Positions 8,967 through 17,879 of a DNA stretch of 64,000 bases are shown piece by piece. The stretch spans positions 186,001 through 250,000 of the forward strand of contig DATGIL010000102.1 of NCBI GenBank assembly GCA_035295745.1, read 5' to 3'. The position numbers were made by a program, and so were the translations under genes. Positions within the stretch are counted from its first letter, which is position 1, and each line of letters opens with the position of its first letter. Under the pieces are notes generated by a model. That model was not told where the DNA came from. It ran no database searches and saw nothing but the letters and a program-made list of their open reading frames with translations. This DNA comes from JAIQFL01 sp035295745. GTDB lineage: Bacteria > Acidobacteriota > Terriglobia > Bryobacterales > Bryobacteraceae.

Positions 8967-10301
8967 GTGTGTTTTCGCTACCGGATTCTAAGACCCCTCA
9001 TTTGCAGCGCTTTTTTCCTTGGCACAATTCTCGCAGCCGGCGCCTCCCCGAAAACCAGTGACGATCTGGCTTCGCTAATTCACGCAACCCCTGATAACGG
9101 GTCCCTTAGCCTGACGGGCACCTATAGTGCACCGGCAGGAACGACGCTGGTGGTGCCTGGCCGGATTCACATCTCCGGCAACGCCGCCGTTCTGGTCAAT
9201 ATCCGTTTGATTTTTCTGGCCGATATGAGCTTGTCGGGTGTCTCTTTTGTCGAAAATGATTGCAGTTTCCACGTGGCTTCGCCCGATGCCTGCTCGCCTT
9301 CCACCCCTATAATCACTCTCGGTCTGCAGGGATATTCGATTAATTCCGCGGTTCTGACCGATATTTCCATGCAATTTGGACGAGCATATACAGGAATTGC
9401 GTTCGGATCCGGCGCCATTCAGAACGTCACCATCGATGGTTTCAGCATTGTCGACCAGGAAATGTCCGGCATCACGGGGTTGGGCGGCAGCCATATTCTG
9501 ATTCAAAACGGCACGATCACGGGCGGCTCCCAGGCGAATGTTGACGACGCTGTAGCCCTCTACTCGGCCGCAAGCCCGCTGACCGACGTGACCGTACGCA
9601 ATGTTCACGCGCAAGATACTTTCGACCTGGTGGGAATTGGAGCGCTGATGTACTATCCGACCCAGGGCATCAATGTGGTCAATGACGCCTGCACACGCAC
9701 CGCCGTGTGCATTTACGTCAAGGCCGGGAGCCAGACGCCTCCGCCCCAGCCGTTCCAGAGTTACTCCAGCATGAACGGCCTGTCGATTTCCGGCATCCAG
9801 GATTCCGACCCGGGCGGCGCCCGCTACCTTTCGTCGATTTGGTTTGTCGCCACGGGGGGCGCTTCGGCCAGTGGGATTTCGATCGACCATTACACCGCCA
9901 GTGCAAGGTCCGCGGCGTCGGCCAGTGCGCGCATCCGCTTTCTCACGGACTCCACCAGCAAACTCTCGAGCATTACCCTCTCCGACGTCACGATTGCCGA
10001 CACGGTACAGAACGTTCCCGCCTCGGCGACGGGTTACGTCGTTACGGAGGGTGTCAATTTCCAAGACCTCGGGACTAACAATATGTCAGGCATCACTCTC
10101 ACCAGTGTGAGTCTGGACCATGCGACTGCCTATGCCATCGATTCCGGTTCGGCGATCGTATCCGGCCTGGCGATGTCGAATTGCAAGTTCACGCATATGG
10201 GAGCGCCGATGATGCACATCCCCTATGGTTATATGTGGAATGGCGTCTATTTGCCGCCGGCATCGGCCACCCCTACTGCGGAGACATCGGACTTACGCTG
10301 A
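8967..10301 (+). CDS. Secreted right-handed beta-helix-like protein
   Basis: 444 residues from a GTG at 8967, with GGAAGGA 10 bp upstream. An N-terminal signal peptide (about residues 8-26, hydrophobic LICSAFFLGTILAAG) directs export. The body is a series of short beta-rich, Asn/Gly/Ser-rich turns typical of parallel beta-helix proteins (pectate-lyase-like folds): GAIQNVTIDGFSIVDQ, GGSHILIQNGTITGGS, LTDVTVRNVHAQD, GISIDHYTA and LSSITLSDVTIAD follow one another at about 25-30-residue spacing. Such proteins commonly bind, cleave or epimerise polysaccharides; catalytic residues cannot be assigned. It lies a few kb from the exopolysaccharide operon. Its 3' end overlaps the convergent TPR gene by 29 bp. 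Confidence 0.72.
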   Translation: MCFRYRILRPLICSAFFLGTILAAGASPKTSDDLASLIHATPDNGSLSLTGTYSAPAGTTLVVPGRIHISGNAAVLVNIRLIFLADMSLSGVSFVENDCSFHVASPDACSPSTPIITLGLQGYSINSAVLTDISMQFGRAYTGIAFGSGAIQNVTIDGFSIVDQEMSGITGLGGSHILIQNGTITGGSQANVDDAVALYSAASPLTDVTVRNVHAQDTFDLVGIGALMYYPTQGINVVNDACTRTAVCIYVKAGSQTPPPQPFQSYSSMNGLSISGIQDSDPGGARYLSSIWFVATGGASASGISIDHYTASARSAASASARIRFLTDSTSKLSSITLSDVTIADTVQNVPASATGYVVTEGVNFQDLGTNNMSGITLTSVSLDHATAYAIDSGSAIVSGLAMSNCKFTHMGAPMMHIPYGYMWNGVYLPPASATPTAETSDLR

Positions 10302-11490
10302 CGTGGCGAAGTTCCAGAGTGCCCCGGAAGCGAGGCAATCCCTCAGGCCGTTCGTATTCCAGGGCGAGGACCAGCGAAGAAGCCGCGGTGCCGCTGAACC
10401 GCCATTTTCGATTTCCCGCGGGCCCCGCCAGCGGAGCGTTTCCCGGCAGGCGCTTGGTTACGTCGCTGATGTCAACCAGGCGCCACTGAAATCCGGGGGC
10501 CAACTCTTCACGGCCCGGTGCGGCCGCGTCGTAACTCAGCTCGTAGGTCACTCCGGTGTGCAGCAGCAAGGGGTGATAGAGCACGGTAGCCGCCTCTGGC
10601 TCGGTTCCGTCGAACGAGAGCCGCAGGGCCTTGACGCCCGGCGTGGTCGAGAGCAGGACTCCCTGCAGTTGGTCAGCGTGCCAGTCGAAGCCTTCGCGAG
10701 AGGGGGAGGCCTGAAAGTCGCTGTTGGCGATCAACTGCTCGGTGCCTGGTGAAGACGCGGGGAATGGGAGTTGGTTCGCGAGTTCCAGCCGCTTCCAGAT
10801 GTTCCATGCGTCGCCCGCCATCCCGTGGAAGAACAGCCACTCGGTGTACCGCGAGAGGTCGGCCCGCGTTCGCGAATCGGGGCAGGTGAGAAGTTGATCT
10901 GCCAGCGGGAGTGTGTCCTTTTGCAACTCCGCGCCGGCCAAATACTCGAAAAACTGGCGTCGCGGCCCGCAGGAAGGCGGGACCACCTCGGCCACGAGAG
11001 CTTTTGCTTCAGGACGCAATCGCCAGCACAGATCGAATAGCGATGTGAGATCTTCGGGTGAGTTTGCGGCCGCCGCGCGCGCCCAATGCCAGAACTTATC
11101 CTGGTCATTCCGGCGAAAGTAGTAGTTGCAAAGAGTCCAACGCGGCTCATAGGTGCGGTCGATTTCCGCGGCATGCAGCAACAGGCGTTCGGCATTCCCA
11201 TAATCGCCGTCGGTTTCCGCCTGAAGTCCCGCACGCATCAGGGTGTGGGCGTCCCAGGGGTTGAGTTCGCCTGCCTTGGCGAGCCACTCCGCAGCCTGGT
11301 CGGGCTGGAGGACGGCGAGGTGGCGGTAATAGTCGGCGCGATGCGGCCAGATCTCCACTGCGCGTGACAAAGACTCATCGGTTCCCTGGGCGGCAAAGTA
11401 TTCCGATGCGGAAATGCGGACACAATCACCCGCCAGGAACAGAGTTCCCGCCGCGAACAGGAGCCATCCGAATAGACGTAGCTTTGACAT
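10273..11490 (-). CDS. Membrane-anchored TPR protein with C-terminal beta-sandwich
   Basis: 405 residues. One N-terminal TM or signal anchor (about 8-24). Residues about 40-170 contain TPR-like helical pairs (HLAVLQPDQAAEWLAKAGE, DAHTLMRAGLQAETDGDY, AERLLLHAAEIDRTY). Residues about 250-400 look like a carbohydrate-binding-type beta-sandwich (GFDWHADQLQGV, LLHTGVTYELSYDA, KWRFSG, GTLELRHVSVSP). TPR domains of this kind accompany O-antigen-ligase-like proteins, and an adjacent export role is inferred. It diverges from the FecR/OB gene at 11604, sharing a 113-bp AT-rich promoter region, and overlaps the convergent beta-helix gene. Confidence 0.7.
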   Translation of the reverse strand: MSKLRLFGWLLFAAGTLFLAGDCVRISASEYFAAQGTDESLSRAVEIWPHRADYYRHLAVLQPDQAAEWLAKAGELNPWDAHTLMRAGLQAETDGDYGNAERLLLHAAEIDRTYEPRWTLCNYYFRRNDQDKFWHWARAAAANSPEDLTSLFDLCWRLRPEAKALVAEVVPPSCGPRRQFFEYLAGAELQKDTLPLADQLLTCPDSRTRADLSRYTEWLFFHGMAGDAWNIWKRLELANQLPFPASSPGTEQLIANSDFQASPSREGFDWHADQLQGVLLSTTPGVKALRLSFDGTEPEAATVLYHPLLLHTGVTYELSYDAAAPGREELAPGFQWRLVDISDVTKRLPGNAPLAGPAGNRKWRFSGTAASSLVLALEYERPEGLPRFRGTLELRHVSVSPMSPQ

Positions 11491-11603
11491 AGTGATTCCC
11501 TAAGAACTCTCTAACATACTTACTAAATTAATTCAGTTTTTCAGTAACTTTATATTGCAACCGATGAGTGAGTACAGTAGACTCTCAACTGAGGAGATTC
11601 CTA

Positions 11604-12695
11604 ATGACTCTAACTACTCGGTCTGTGTGGGCTGTCTTCGGACTGCCCGTACTGCTCTCCGGGGCATCCGGCATCGGAACCGTCGTTTCGGACGGGAGAT
11701 TCAATGTCAACCAAATGCAAGTACCCGGCAGCGCCACTCTCTTTGAAGGCTCCACCGTGGAATCTTTGAAGAGCGCTGTCACGATTCAACTTGACCACGG
11801 CCCTCGTATCGACCTTCAGGCCGGATCCTCGGTCCACGTTTACCACGATCATCTGATCGTGCGAACCGGCGCCGCTCGCGCCCGCGTGGATAGCGGCTAT
11901 CGCATCGAGACCGCCGGGTTGGTATTGCAGCCATCGGCTGACCGCACCACCGCCGTGGTTCGAATCGCCGACCGAGGCACCAATGTTGCCATTCCGCAAG
12001 GAAGGATGAACGTCCTGAACTCCGCCGGCACGCTTCTGGCCCGCGTCGATCCAGGACTCGAAGTGAACTATGACAACCCCGGGCAACAGCCCGTCAGCAC
12101 ACCCGCCGACCAGCAGAAGGTTCAGTTGACCGGCATTCTGCAGCGCTCCGACGGCCACCTGATTCTCCGCGACAACGCCACCCAGCTCATTTGGGAGCTG
12201 GTGGGTGAGGTGCCTGCCAGTCAGTTGGGAAAGACCATCACCATATTGGGTACCGTTCTGCAGCAGCGCCCGGTTCCGAGCGCCGACCGCGTCGCCCGCG
12301 TGGATACCGTTAAGAAGGCAGTGGGCGGATTCCCGTGCTTTGGAGGCGGTGGCGCGCCCGAAGGGGAGCGCATCCAACTGACTGGACCGATTGAGAAGAA
12401 AGAAGGACATTACGTTTTGACCGACCAGGTGTCGAAGGTGAAATCTGAACTCATTGGCAACGTTCCGGACTATCAGGATCAGACCACCGTTACGATCAAA
12501 GGAACTCTGGTAAAGGACCGCCCGCCGTTCAATGGCACCGTCCAGGTAATCGATGTGGACCATTTCAAGAAGGGCGGCGGCGTGCTGTTGACCGGGTGCG
12601 AGAAAGCCGCGATCGCAGGACTGGCGGTAACCGCAGGCGTAATCACGATCTGGGAGCAGGTCCCCGGCGGCGGTACGCCTATGGTAAGTCAGTAA
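11604..12695 (+). CDS. FecR-like protein with duplicated OB-like module
   Basis: 363 residues from ATG 11604, chosen over an in-frame ATG 36 bp upstream because GAGGAG lies 8 bp before it and the product then starts with a signal peptide (SVWAVFGLPVLLSGASG). Residues about 30-165 are FecR-like (GSATLFEGSTVES, VTIQLDHGPRIDLQAGSSVHVY, NVLNSAGTLLARVDPG). Two tandem homologous modules follow: VQLTGILQRSDGHLILRD to VARVDTVKK, and IQLTGPIEKKEGHYVLTD to VIDVDHFKK. Each has the pattern QLTG, GHYxLxD, ELxGxVP, TVxIxGTLVxxRP and VDxxKK, suggesting small OB-like folds. A hydrophobic segment and Gly-rich tail end the protein. The function is unknown; the setting suggests the envelope or exopolysaccharide surface. 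Confidence 0.7.
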   Translation: MTLTTRSVWAVFGLPVLLSGASGIGTVVSDGRFNVNQMQVPGSATLFEGSTVESLKSAVTIQLDHGPRIDLQAGSSVHVYHDHLIVRTGAARARVDSGYRIETAGLVLQPSADRTTAVVRIADRGTNVAIPQGRMNVLNSAGTLLARVDPGLEVNYDNPGQQPVSTPADQQKVQLTGILQRSDGHLILRDNATQLIWELVGEVPASQLGKTITILGTVLQQRPVPSADRVARVDTVKKAVGGFPCFGGGGAPEGERIQLTGPIEKKEGHYVLTDQVSKVKSELIGNVPDYQDQTTVTIKGTLVKDRPPFNGTVQVIDVDHFKKGGGVLLTGCEKAAIAGLAVTAGVITIWEQVPGGGTPMVSQ

Positions 12696-12709
12696 AGACG
12701 TTTAACAAG

Positions 12710-12735
12710 ATGGCGCCGTCGCCCGGCGGCGCCAT
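12710..12735 (+). terminator. Probable terminator hairpin after the FecR/OB gene
   Basis: A perfect 9-bp stem ATGGCGCCG/CGGCGCCAT with an 8-nt loop starts 14 bp after the stop codon at 12695. No T-run follows, so factor-independent termination is likely but not certain. Confidence 0.55.
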
Positions 12736-13146
12736 TGAGTAGTGGATTATCTCTCCCCGGTGTCCTATTCCTGACCCGACTTGCTGCACCTTAAGTATCC
12801 TTCCGTTGAAACGATAGTGGCTCGTTCGAGCTGGGCCACGGTCCATGCAAGTAAATCCCGGGAGCGAAGCGGCCGCTTTAGAGACCTATTTATGCCCCTG
12901 AGCGGCTTCCGTCGCCTGAAGCGCCTCCTATAGAGCGACCTCAAGCCAACTCGGTCTTACCTTGGGAGCGGCCTTTCGGGGCAGGGGATCACAGACCCGT
13001 TCCCCGCGATCGCGATGCCTCGTAGCGCTTCTAACCACGTACTCAGCAGCGGTCCCGGCAGCCGGTGGAAAGGCGCCGACATTTCCGGAGCTGAAGTCGA
13101 CGCGGCAAGCCGAAATGTCTGCGCCACCGCTGCCACCGAAGTTTCC
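12736..13146. other. Intergenic region, no gene seen
   Basis: About 410 bp between the FecR/OB gene (plus strand) and the end of the exopolysaccharide operon (minus strand). This is the convergent 3' end of a long operon. No protein motif, hairpin with T-run or repeat was recognised. Confidence 0.45.
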
Positions 13147-14415
13147 TTACATCTCTGAGGCCAAGCCAGTCCCGGGGCGCGCGTCAACCTTGGTACGAGT
13201 GTGGCCTTCCACTGCGCCCATCAACACAAAAGTCCAAAGAGCAATACTCATCCGCTCCAACGGAAAGTCGACCGCGGCATGCAGTAAAACTGCCAGCAGC
13301 CCTAAGCCCCACAACGACCGGGCCGCCGGCCGTACCACCGCGGCAAAAGCCAGGAGCAGGAGAATAAGCATGAGCACGCCGCCATCGCAAACTGCCTCGA
13401 GCCACTCATCGTGGGCATGTTTGACCATTCCGCCCAAATCCACCACGGCAAAAGAAGGATAGATCTCCGAGAACGTCCCCAAACCGTATCCCGTGAATGG
13501 CCGCTGTGCCGCGGCATGCAACGTCGCAGCAAAGAGTTCGCGACGTCCCGAGAGAGGATTGCGATCCTGTAGACGCGCAAATAGACCGCCAACCCCGACC
13601 ACGAGCGACATGCCGGCGGCTAGCAACAGGACCAGTGCCGCCACGCGCACCCAGTGCCGCCGCGAGACCAGCCGGTCGCGTCGTCCTAACCACAGGACCG
13701 CGATTACTTCGGCCGTTACCAGAAGCGAGCCCATGCGCGAACGGCAACCCAGCACCGTGGCGAACAGGACTGCGCTGACGAAGCCATAGAAAATCCATCG
13801 TTTGCGATCCAGCAAGGTTCGTGCGAGAGCCACGGGAAGGGCCAGTTCAACCAACTCGGCGCACTGGTTGGACGAGGCGAAAAGGCCGATGGACTTCCAG
13901 GCCGGGAGGTCGGCCGCCACCCTGAGATCCACCGCTCCGGCGATCGCCGACATATTGAACATCGCCAGGCCGAACGTAAGGAAGACCAGCGTCGAGAGGA
14001 TCCACCGGCGGATCGCCCGCTCGCGGCAGAGGGTGCTAGCCAGCAGGGCAGCGCAGCAAAGTGTACCCCAATACGTGATCGATTCGCGGGTAGCGTGGCG
14101 ATAGACCGTCACATGAGCGACCAACTGCACCATCCCGAGGAGCGCGATCCCGCCCACAAAAACGAAAGAGCGGCCAACGGTAATTGGCCGCTCTTTCCAG
14201 GTGCTTTGAAGGATCCAGATCGACGCGAGGCAGAGTACACCGGCTTTGGTCAGGCTGGTGACCCATGCCTCTGGAATTGGTGAAGTGAGGGTAGAAACAC
14301 AAACCAATAGCAGTAGAACCACCGCGGCGATCCCTTCATCGGCGCGGATCTTCTTAACCTTTGCCGGCCCCAGCACCGGGGTAACGGCGAAGGGAGCAGG
14401 CGCAATGGTTTTCAT
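13147..14415 (-). CDS. O-antigen ligase/polymerase-like membrane protein (Wzy_C type)
   Basis: 422 residues from ATG 14415, which overlaps the preceding stop by 4 bp; an upstream in-frame start would add an unlikely basic leader. About ten to twelve hydrophobic segments span the protein. The large periplasmic loop and following TM match the Wzy_C family: GYGLGTFSEIYPSFA, then MVKHAHDEWLEAVCDGG, where the conserved His in HAHDEW and the G-L-G-T-F block are diagnostic. It probably polymerises or transfers glycan repeat units in the periplasm. It is the last gene of the exopolysaccharide operon; a second, differently built polymerase-like protein is encoded at 23422. Confidence 0.85.
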   Translation of the reverse strand: MKTIAPAPFAVTPVLGPAKVKKIRADEGIAAVVLLLLVCVSTLTSPIPEAWVTSLTKAGVLCLASIWILQSTWKERPITVGRSFVFVGGIALLGMVQLVAHVTVYRHATRESITYWGTLCCAALLASTLCRERAIRRWILSTLVFLTFGLAMFNMSAIAGAVDLRVAADLPAWKSIGLFASSNQCAELVELALPVALARTLLDRKRWIFYGFVSAVLFATVLGCRSRMGSLLVTAEVIAVLWLGRRDRLVSRRHWVRVAALVLLLAAGMSLVVGVGGLFARLQDRNPLSGRRELFAATLHAAAQRPFTGYGLGTFSEIYPSFAVVDLGGMVKHAHDEWLEAVCDGGVLMLILLLLAFAAVVRPAARSLWGLGLLAVLLHAAVDFPLERMSIALWTFVLMGAVEGHTRTKVDARPGTGLASEM

Positions 14416-15968
14416 ACTTTTGCGGCCTGGGCGAAGTCGTGACCGGTGGAAACACCGTGTCCGTGTTCCTTGGCCCACACGAACGCGGCCATCACCTGCG
14501 TGTCGACTTCATTCTGACTGGTGAGTTGCCCGGCGGCCGCAAGGAAACGTTGATTGTGGTAGCGGGCGTCGGTATAGTCCGGGATGCGGCCGGCGCGGAA
14601 AGCCCCTTTCAGTTCACGAATGCCGTCCTGCAGGCTCAAAGTGCTGGAGAAGCGTAGAATCCGCTCAGCCCGCGCGAAAGATACCCGATAGTTGCGGCGA
14701 TCGGGATTCGTCACATGCTGCACGCGCGTGCCCGGGAAGATTCTGCCGATCTCTTCGGCCACCTGAGTCAAGGTGTAATTCATCCGCGAGTCGCCCAAAT
14801 TGAAGATGCGCCCGCTCACCAGTTCGAGCGGCGTATTCAGCGCCGTCATGAAGCCCCGCGCCACATCACGGACGTGAATGAAGGGACGCCACTGCTCGCC
14901 GTTATATATGGTGATCACGCCTTCCTGAGCGGCCTTGGCCGTCAGGAGATTCACGACCAGGTCGAAGCGCGGACGTTTGCCGAGGCCGAACACCGTGGCA
15001 AGGCGCAGAATCGTGGGGTGGAAGTTCTCCGAGCGTTCTTCCAAAATCGCGCGCTCGGAATCCACCTTGGTGTGGCCGTACAAGGAGACCGGCTGCGTCT
15101 CCGATTCCTCGTCCATGGTGACCTCAGCCGCGCCGTACACGCTGCAACTGGAAGCAAAGACGAAGCGCTTCACGCCGTTGCCCTTGGCAATTTCGACCAG
15201 CATGCGGGTCGCGGCGTAATTGATCTCGAGAGCGTTCTGCCGGTCCTGCTCGCAGGCAGGATCGCCCACGATCGCCGCCAGATGCACGATCGCCTTGGCT
15301 CCCTTGACGGCACTCACGACGTTTTGAATGTTGCGGCAATCGCCGACCGTCAATTCGAAGTCGGGATGGTCCTTGAGGTGCGCGATGGCGAAATCACCAT
15401 ACACCAGGCTATCGAGCACACGGACCCGCTCGCCCGCATCCAGCAGCATTTCGCAGAGCATGGACCCGATGTACCCGGCGCCGCCAACCACCAGCACGGG
15501 ACCGTTGTTCTCGGGAGATTCGTCGCGTGCCCGGATGCTGAAGTGTCGAAACACGTAGGACGCGAGAACGCGGACCGCCGATAGCGCCACCACAACGTTT
15601 GCGCTGAAGGCTACGGTGAGGCTCCTGGCCACGATATTCGTTCGGAACAGGAAGTAGTTGGCGGCTAGGGTGGCCATTGAACCGATCATCGAACTGCGGA
15701 GAATCAGTGCTAGCTTTTGCTTGAGTGCGTAACGGCGTCCCACGTCGTAGATTCCGCTTTGCAGCAGAACCGCGGAGAAGATCGGTGAGACCGGCAGAAA
15801 GTTCAAGAGGTAATACTTGAGCAGGCTGGATTTCAACCACTCGCTGTCGGTGCCCTGTGACGCGTAATAGGCGGCCACCAGGACGAGGGCCAACAGCATA
15901 CTAATCTGAATGCAGACGAAATCCACCGCGACGCGGATGAGGGTCGCCCTCCATTTGGCATTGAGCAT
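14412..15968 (-). CDS. Membrane-anchored extended-SDR nucleotide-sugar epimerase/dehydratase
   Basis: 518 residues. Residues 1-145 contain four TM helices laid out like the N-terminus of PglF/WbpM-type 4,6-dehydratases (first helices 10-35 and 52-74, then 88-108 and 115-140). Residues 155-480 are an extended SDR: NAD-binding GGAGYIGS at 162-169, active-site Ser in SSCSVYG near 274, and Tyr297/Lys301 in the YxxxK motif (LYGHTK). PglF-type enzymes replace this Tyr, so the catalytic half is of another SDR branch (NAD-dependent epimerase/dehydratase). The C-terminal 35 residues are unassigned. The substrate is probably a UDP-sugar feeding the DegT aminotransferase and NeuD-like acetyltransferase encoded upstream. 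It overlaps the next gene by 4 bp. Confidence 0.85.
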   Translation of the reverse strand: MLNAKWRATLIRVAVDFVCIQISMLLALVLVAAYYASQGTDSEWLKSSLLKYYLLNFLPVSPIFSAVLLQSGIYDVGRRYALKQKLALILRSSMIGSMATLAANYFLFRTNIVARSLTVAFSANVVVALSAVRVLASYVFRHFSIRARDESPENNGPVLVVGGAGYIGSMLCEMLLDAGERVRVLDSLVYGDFAIAHLKDHPDFELTVGDCRNIQNVVSAVKGAKAIVHLAAIVGDPACEQDRQNALEINYAATRMLVEIAKGNGVKRFVFASSCSVYGAAEVTMDEESETQPVSLYGHTKVDSERAILEERSENFHPTILRLATVFGLGKRPRFDLVVNLLTAKAAQEGVITIYNGEQWRPFIHVRDVARGFMTALNTPLELVSGRIFNLGDSRMNYTLTQVAEEIGRIFPGTRVQHVTNPDRRNYRVSFARAERILRFSSTLSLQDGIRELKGAFRAGRIPDYTDARYHNQRFLAAAGQLTSQNEVDTQVMAAFVWAKEHGHGVSTGHDFAQAAKV

Positions 15969-15980
15969 GGTTTTTGACTC

Positions 15981-17165
15981 CTATTGAACGGTATGAGCCT
16001 GAGCTTGAATGCGAATGATCCGGCAAATCTCACGAGCACCTTTGGACGGCAGTTTCGAGTAGATCGGTAAACTCAGGACCCGTCCCGAAACTCGTTCCGT
16101 AATCGGCAGGGGAGGCATCTCAGAACTGTGGTGCGCCCCCAGAATTCGCTGCTGATGCAGCGGCGGATAGAAGTACTTCTTGGTCTCGTAACCCGATTGG
16201 AGTAACGCCGCGGCCACCTGGTCGCGAGTCTTTCCGAACTTGTCAGGATCGATCAAGACCGAGTAGTCTTTGTACGCGCAGACGTCCCCGGGATTTACTC
16301 CTTGAAAGGCGACCCCGGGGACTCCCCCGAGCATGCGCGTATAGTTGGCGGCGATCTGGTTGTGCCGCTCCACTTTGCTCTCGACTGCGTCCAGCCCCGC
16401 GAGCGCCAGTGCCGCGTTGAATTCAGACATGCGCGCGTTGAGGCCTTGCAGATCCGGATCGTAGGCGCCGAGATCGCCGTAATTGCGAGCCGCTACGATT
16501 CGCGCCGCAAGCGTGGCGTCGTTTGTCGATACCAGGCCGCCTTCGCCCGCGACCAACAGTTTGGTCGGCGAAAGCGAGAAGACTTCTGCATCGCCGAATC
16601 CGCCCACAGGTTTGCCGAAATGATTACTTCCGAAGGCGTGGGCCGAATCGAATATCAGCTTGGCGTGGGTCATGGAGGCGATGCTGGACAGGCTTTCGGT
16701 ATCGCAGGGATTGCCGTACATGTGCACGCCGACCAGCGCGCAGGTGCGCCGCGTCACACGCTTCGCTACATCCAGCGGATCCAGGGTCCAGGTCGCAGGA
16801 TTGCAGTCGGCATAGACCGGCTTGAGCCCGGCCCACAGGGCCGCCATCCCCGTGGCGAAAAACGTGAACGACGGAATGATGACTTCGCCCTTCAGTTGCA
16901 TGGCTTTCATGACGAGCATCAACCCGCTGGTGCAACTCGAAACGGCGATGCAATGCTTCACGCCCAGCCTTTCGGCCGCCGCAGCCTCGAAGCGCTTGAC
17001 CAACGCTCCGTTGGTGATCTGCGACGTCCGGTATGCGTCGTGGTAGAGGCGTTGGACCGAGTGCCAACTGGGCAGCTTCGGGTGAATGAACCGTAGCGAT
17101 CTCCCTTTATTTTCGGCGTGTGCAGAAATGCGCTCTGGCATTGGTGTCGACGAAGCATATAGCAT
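15981..17165 (-). CDS. DegT/DnrJ/EryC1/StrS sugar aminotransferase
   Basis: 394 residues, normal length for PLP-dependent nucleotide-sugar aminotransferases. Lys202 in SLSPTKLLVAGEGG is the expected PLP Schiff-base lysine, and Asp173 with neighbours in FDSAHAFGS forms the cofactor-binding DSAHA motif. The early block SSCTSGLMLVMKAM binds the PLP phosphate. It converts a keto-sugar nucleotide to an amino sugar, most likely as the step before N-acetylation by the NeuD-like protein (17201). The start at 17165 is preceded by GGGGA 8 bp away. Confidence 0.92.
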   Translation of the reverse strand: MLYASSTPMPERISAHAENKGRSLRFIHPKLPSWHSVQRLYHDAYRTSQITNGALVKRFEAAAAERLGVKHCIAVSSCTSGLMLVMKAMQLKGEVIIPSFTFFATGMAALWAGLKPVYADCNPATWTLDPLDVAKRVTRRTCALVGVHMYGNPCDTESLSSIASMTHAKLIFDSAHAFGSNHFGKPVGGFGDAEVFSLSPTKLLVAGEGGLVSTNDATLAARIVAARNYGDLGAYDPDLQGLNARMSEFNAALALAGLDAVESKVERHNQIAANYTRMLGGVPGVAFQGVNPGDVCAYKDYSVLIDPDKFGKTRDQVAAALLQSGYETKKYFYPPLHQQRILGAHHSSEMPPLPITERVSGRVLSLPIYSKLPSKGAREICRIIRIQAQAHTVQ

Positions 17166-17200
17166 TGAAAATCCCCTAAGTTTGATCTCAGACTCTGGCG

Positions 17201-17869
17201 TTACAGATACCGCTCACAAGGCTGCCGTTCGCGAATCGCTTTGGCAGGCAGACCATAAGCGACTACACCGTCGGGCAAGTCATTTAGAACCGTGGAGCCG
17301 GCGCCCACCACGGTATTGCGGCCTATGTGCACGCCGTGGATTACGGTCACGCCGATACAAAGCGCCGAGCAATAACCCAAGTGGACGTTGCCGCCGCAAG
17401 TGACTCCGGCGCCAAGGCTCGAGAAGTCGGCCATGGTGCTGTCGTGCTCGAACGAAGCTTTCGTGCTGACCACGCAGCCCTCGCCGATCTGCAAGTCGAT
17501 CCCGATCCACGCCTTGCCCATCACGATGGTTCCCGCGCCGAGGATGGAGCCCGGCGTGATGTACGCCGAAGGATGAATTGCCGTGACGAACTCGAAATTT
17601 CGGTCGGCGCAGCGAATCGCGTGCGTGATCTTGCGGCGGGTCCAGTTGTCGCCGATGCCGACGATCCCGCGCCGAATGCCGGTGCTCGCGATCAAGCCCG
17701 CCAAATCGTCTTCGGACCCAAGCACCTCATGACCGCCCACGCGGTAGCCTTTCGGTTTGTACGAATCCAGTAGTCCGGCTATCCGGTAGCGGCCTTCGCG
17801 TTCGACGATGTCGATCACCACCCGCGCATGGTCCGAAGCTCCGAATATGAAAATGCCCTGGTCAGTCAT
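17201..17869 (-). CDS. NeuD/PglD-family sugar O/N-acetyltransferase
   Basis: 222 residues. The N-terminal Rossmann-like domain (IFIFGASDHARVVIDI) binds the sugar nucleotide. From about residue 105 a left-handed beta-helix of hexapeptide repeats follows (TPGSILGAGTIVMGKAWIG, GEGCVVSTKASFEHDS, GRNTVVGAGSTVL). The His in FEHDS corresponds to the catalytic base of PglD-like enzymes. It acetylates an amino group or hydroxyl using acetyl-CoA; beside a DegT aminotransferase and a phosphoglycosyltransferase, a PglD-like role making a di-N-acetylated or N-acylated sugar is likely. The gene is 10 bp from the GT-PGT fusion gene. Confidence 0.9.
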   Translation of the reverse strand: MTDQGIFIFGASDHARVVIDIVEREGRYRIAGLLDSYKPKGYRVGGHEVLGSEDDLAGLIASTGIRRGIVGIGDNWTRRKITHAIRCADRNFEFVTAIHPSAYITPGSILGAGTIVMGKAWIGIDLQIGEGCVVSTKASFEHDSTMADFSSLGAGVTCGGNVHLGYCSALCIGVTVIHGVHIGRNTVVGAGSTVLNDLPDGVVAYGLPAKAIRERQPCERYL

Positions 17870-17879
17870 TGGTTCCTCG

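Noticed and set aside
12962..13462. 166-codon plus-strand frame near the end of the operon
   Set aside because: It overlaps the O-antigen-ligase-like gene in antisense and has no motif.
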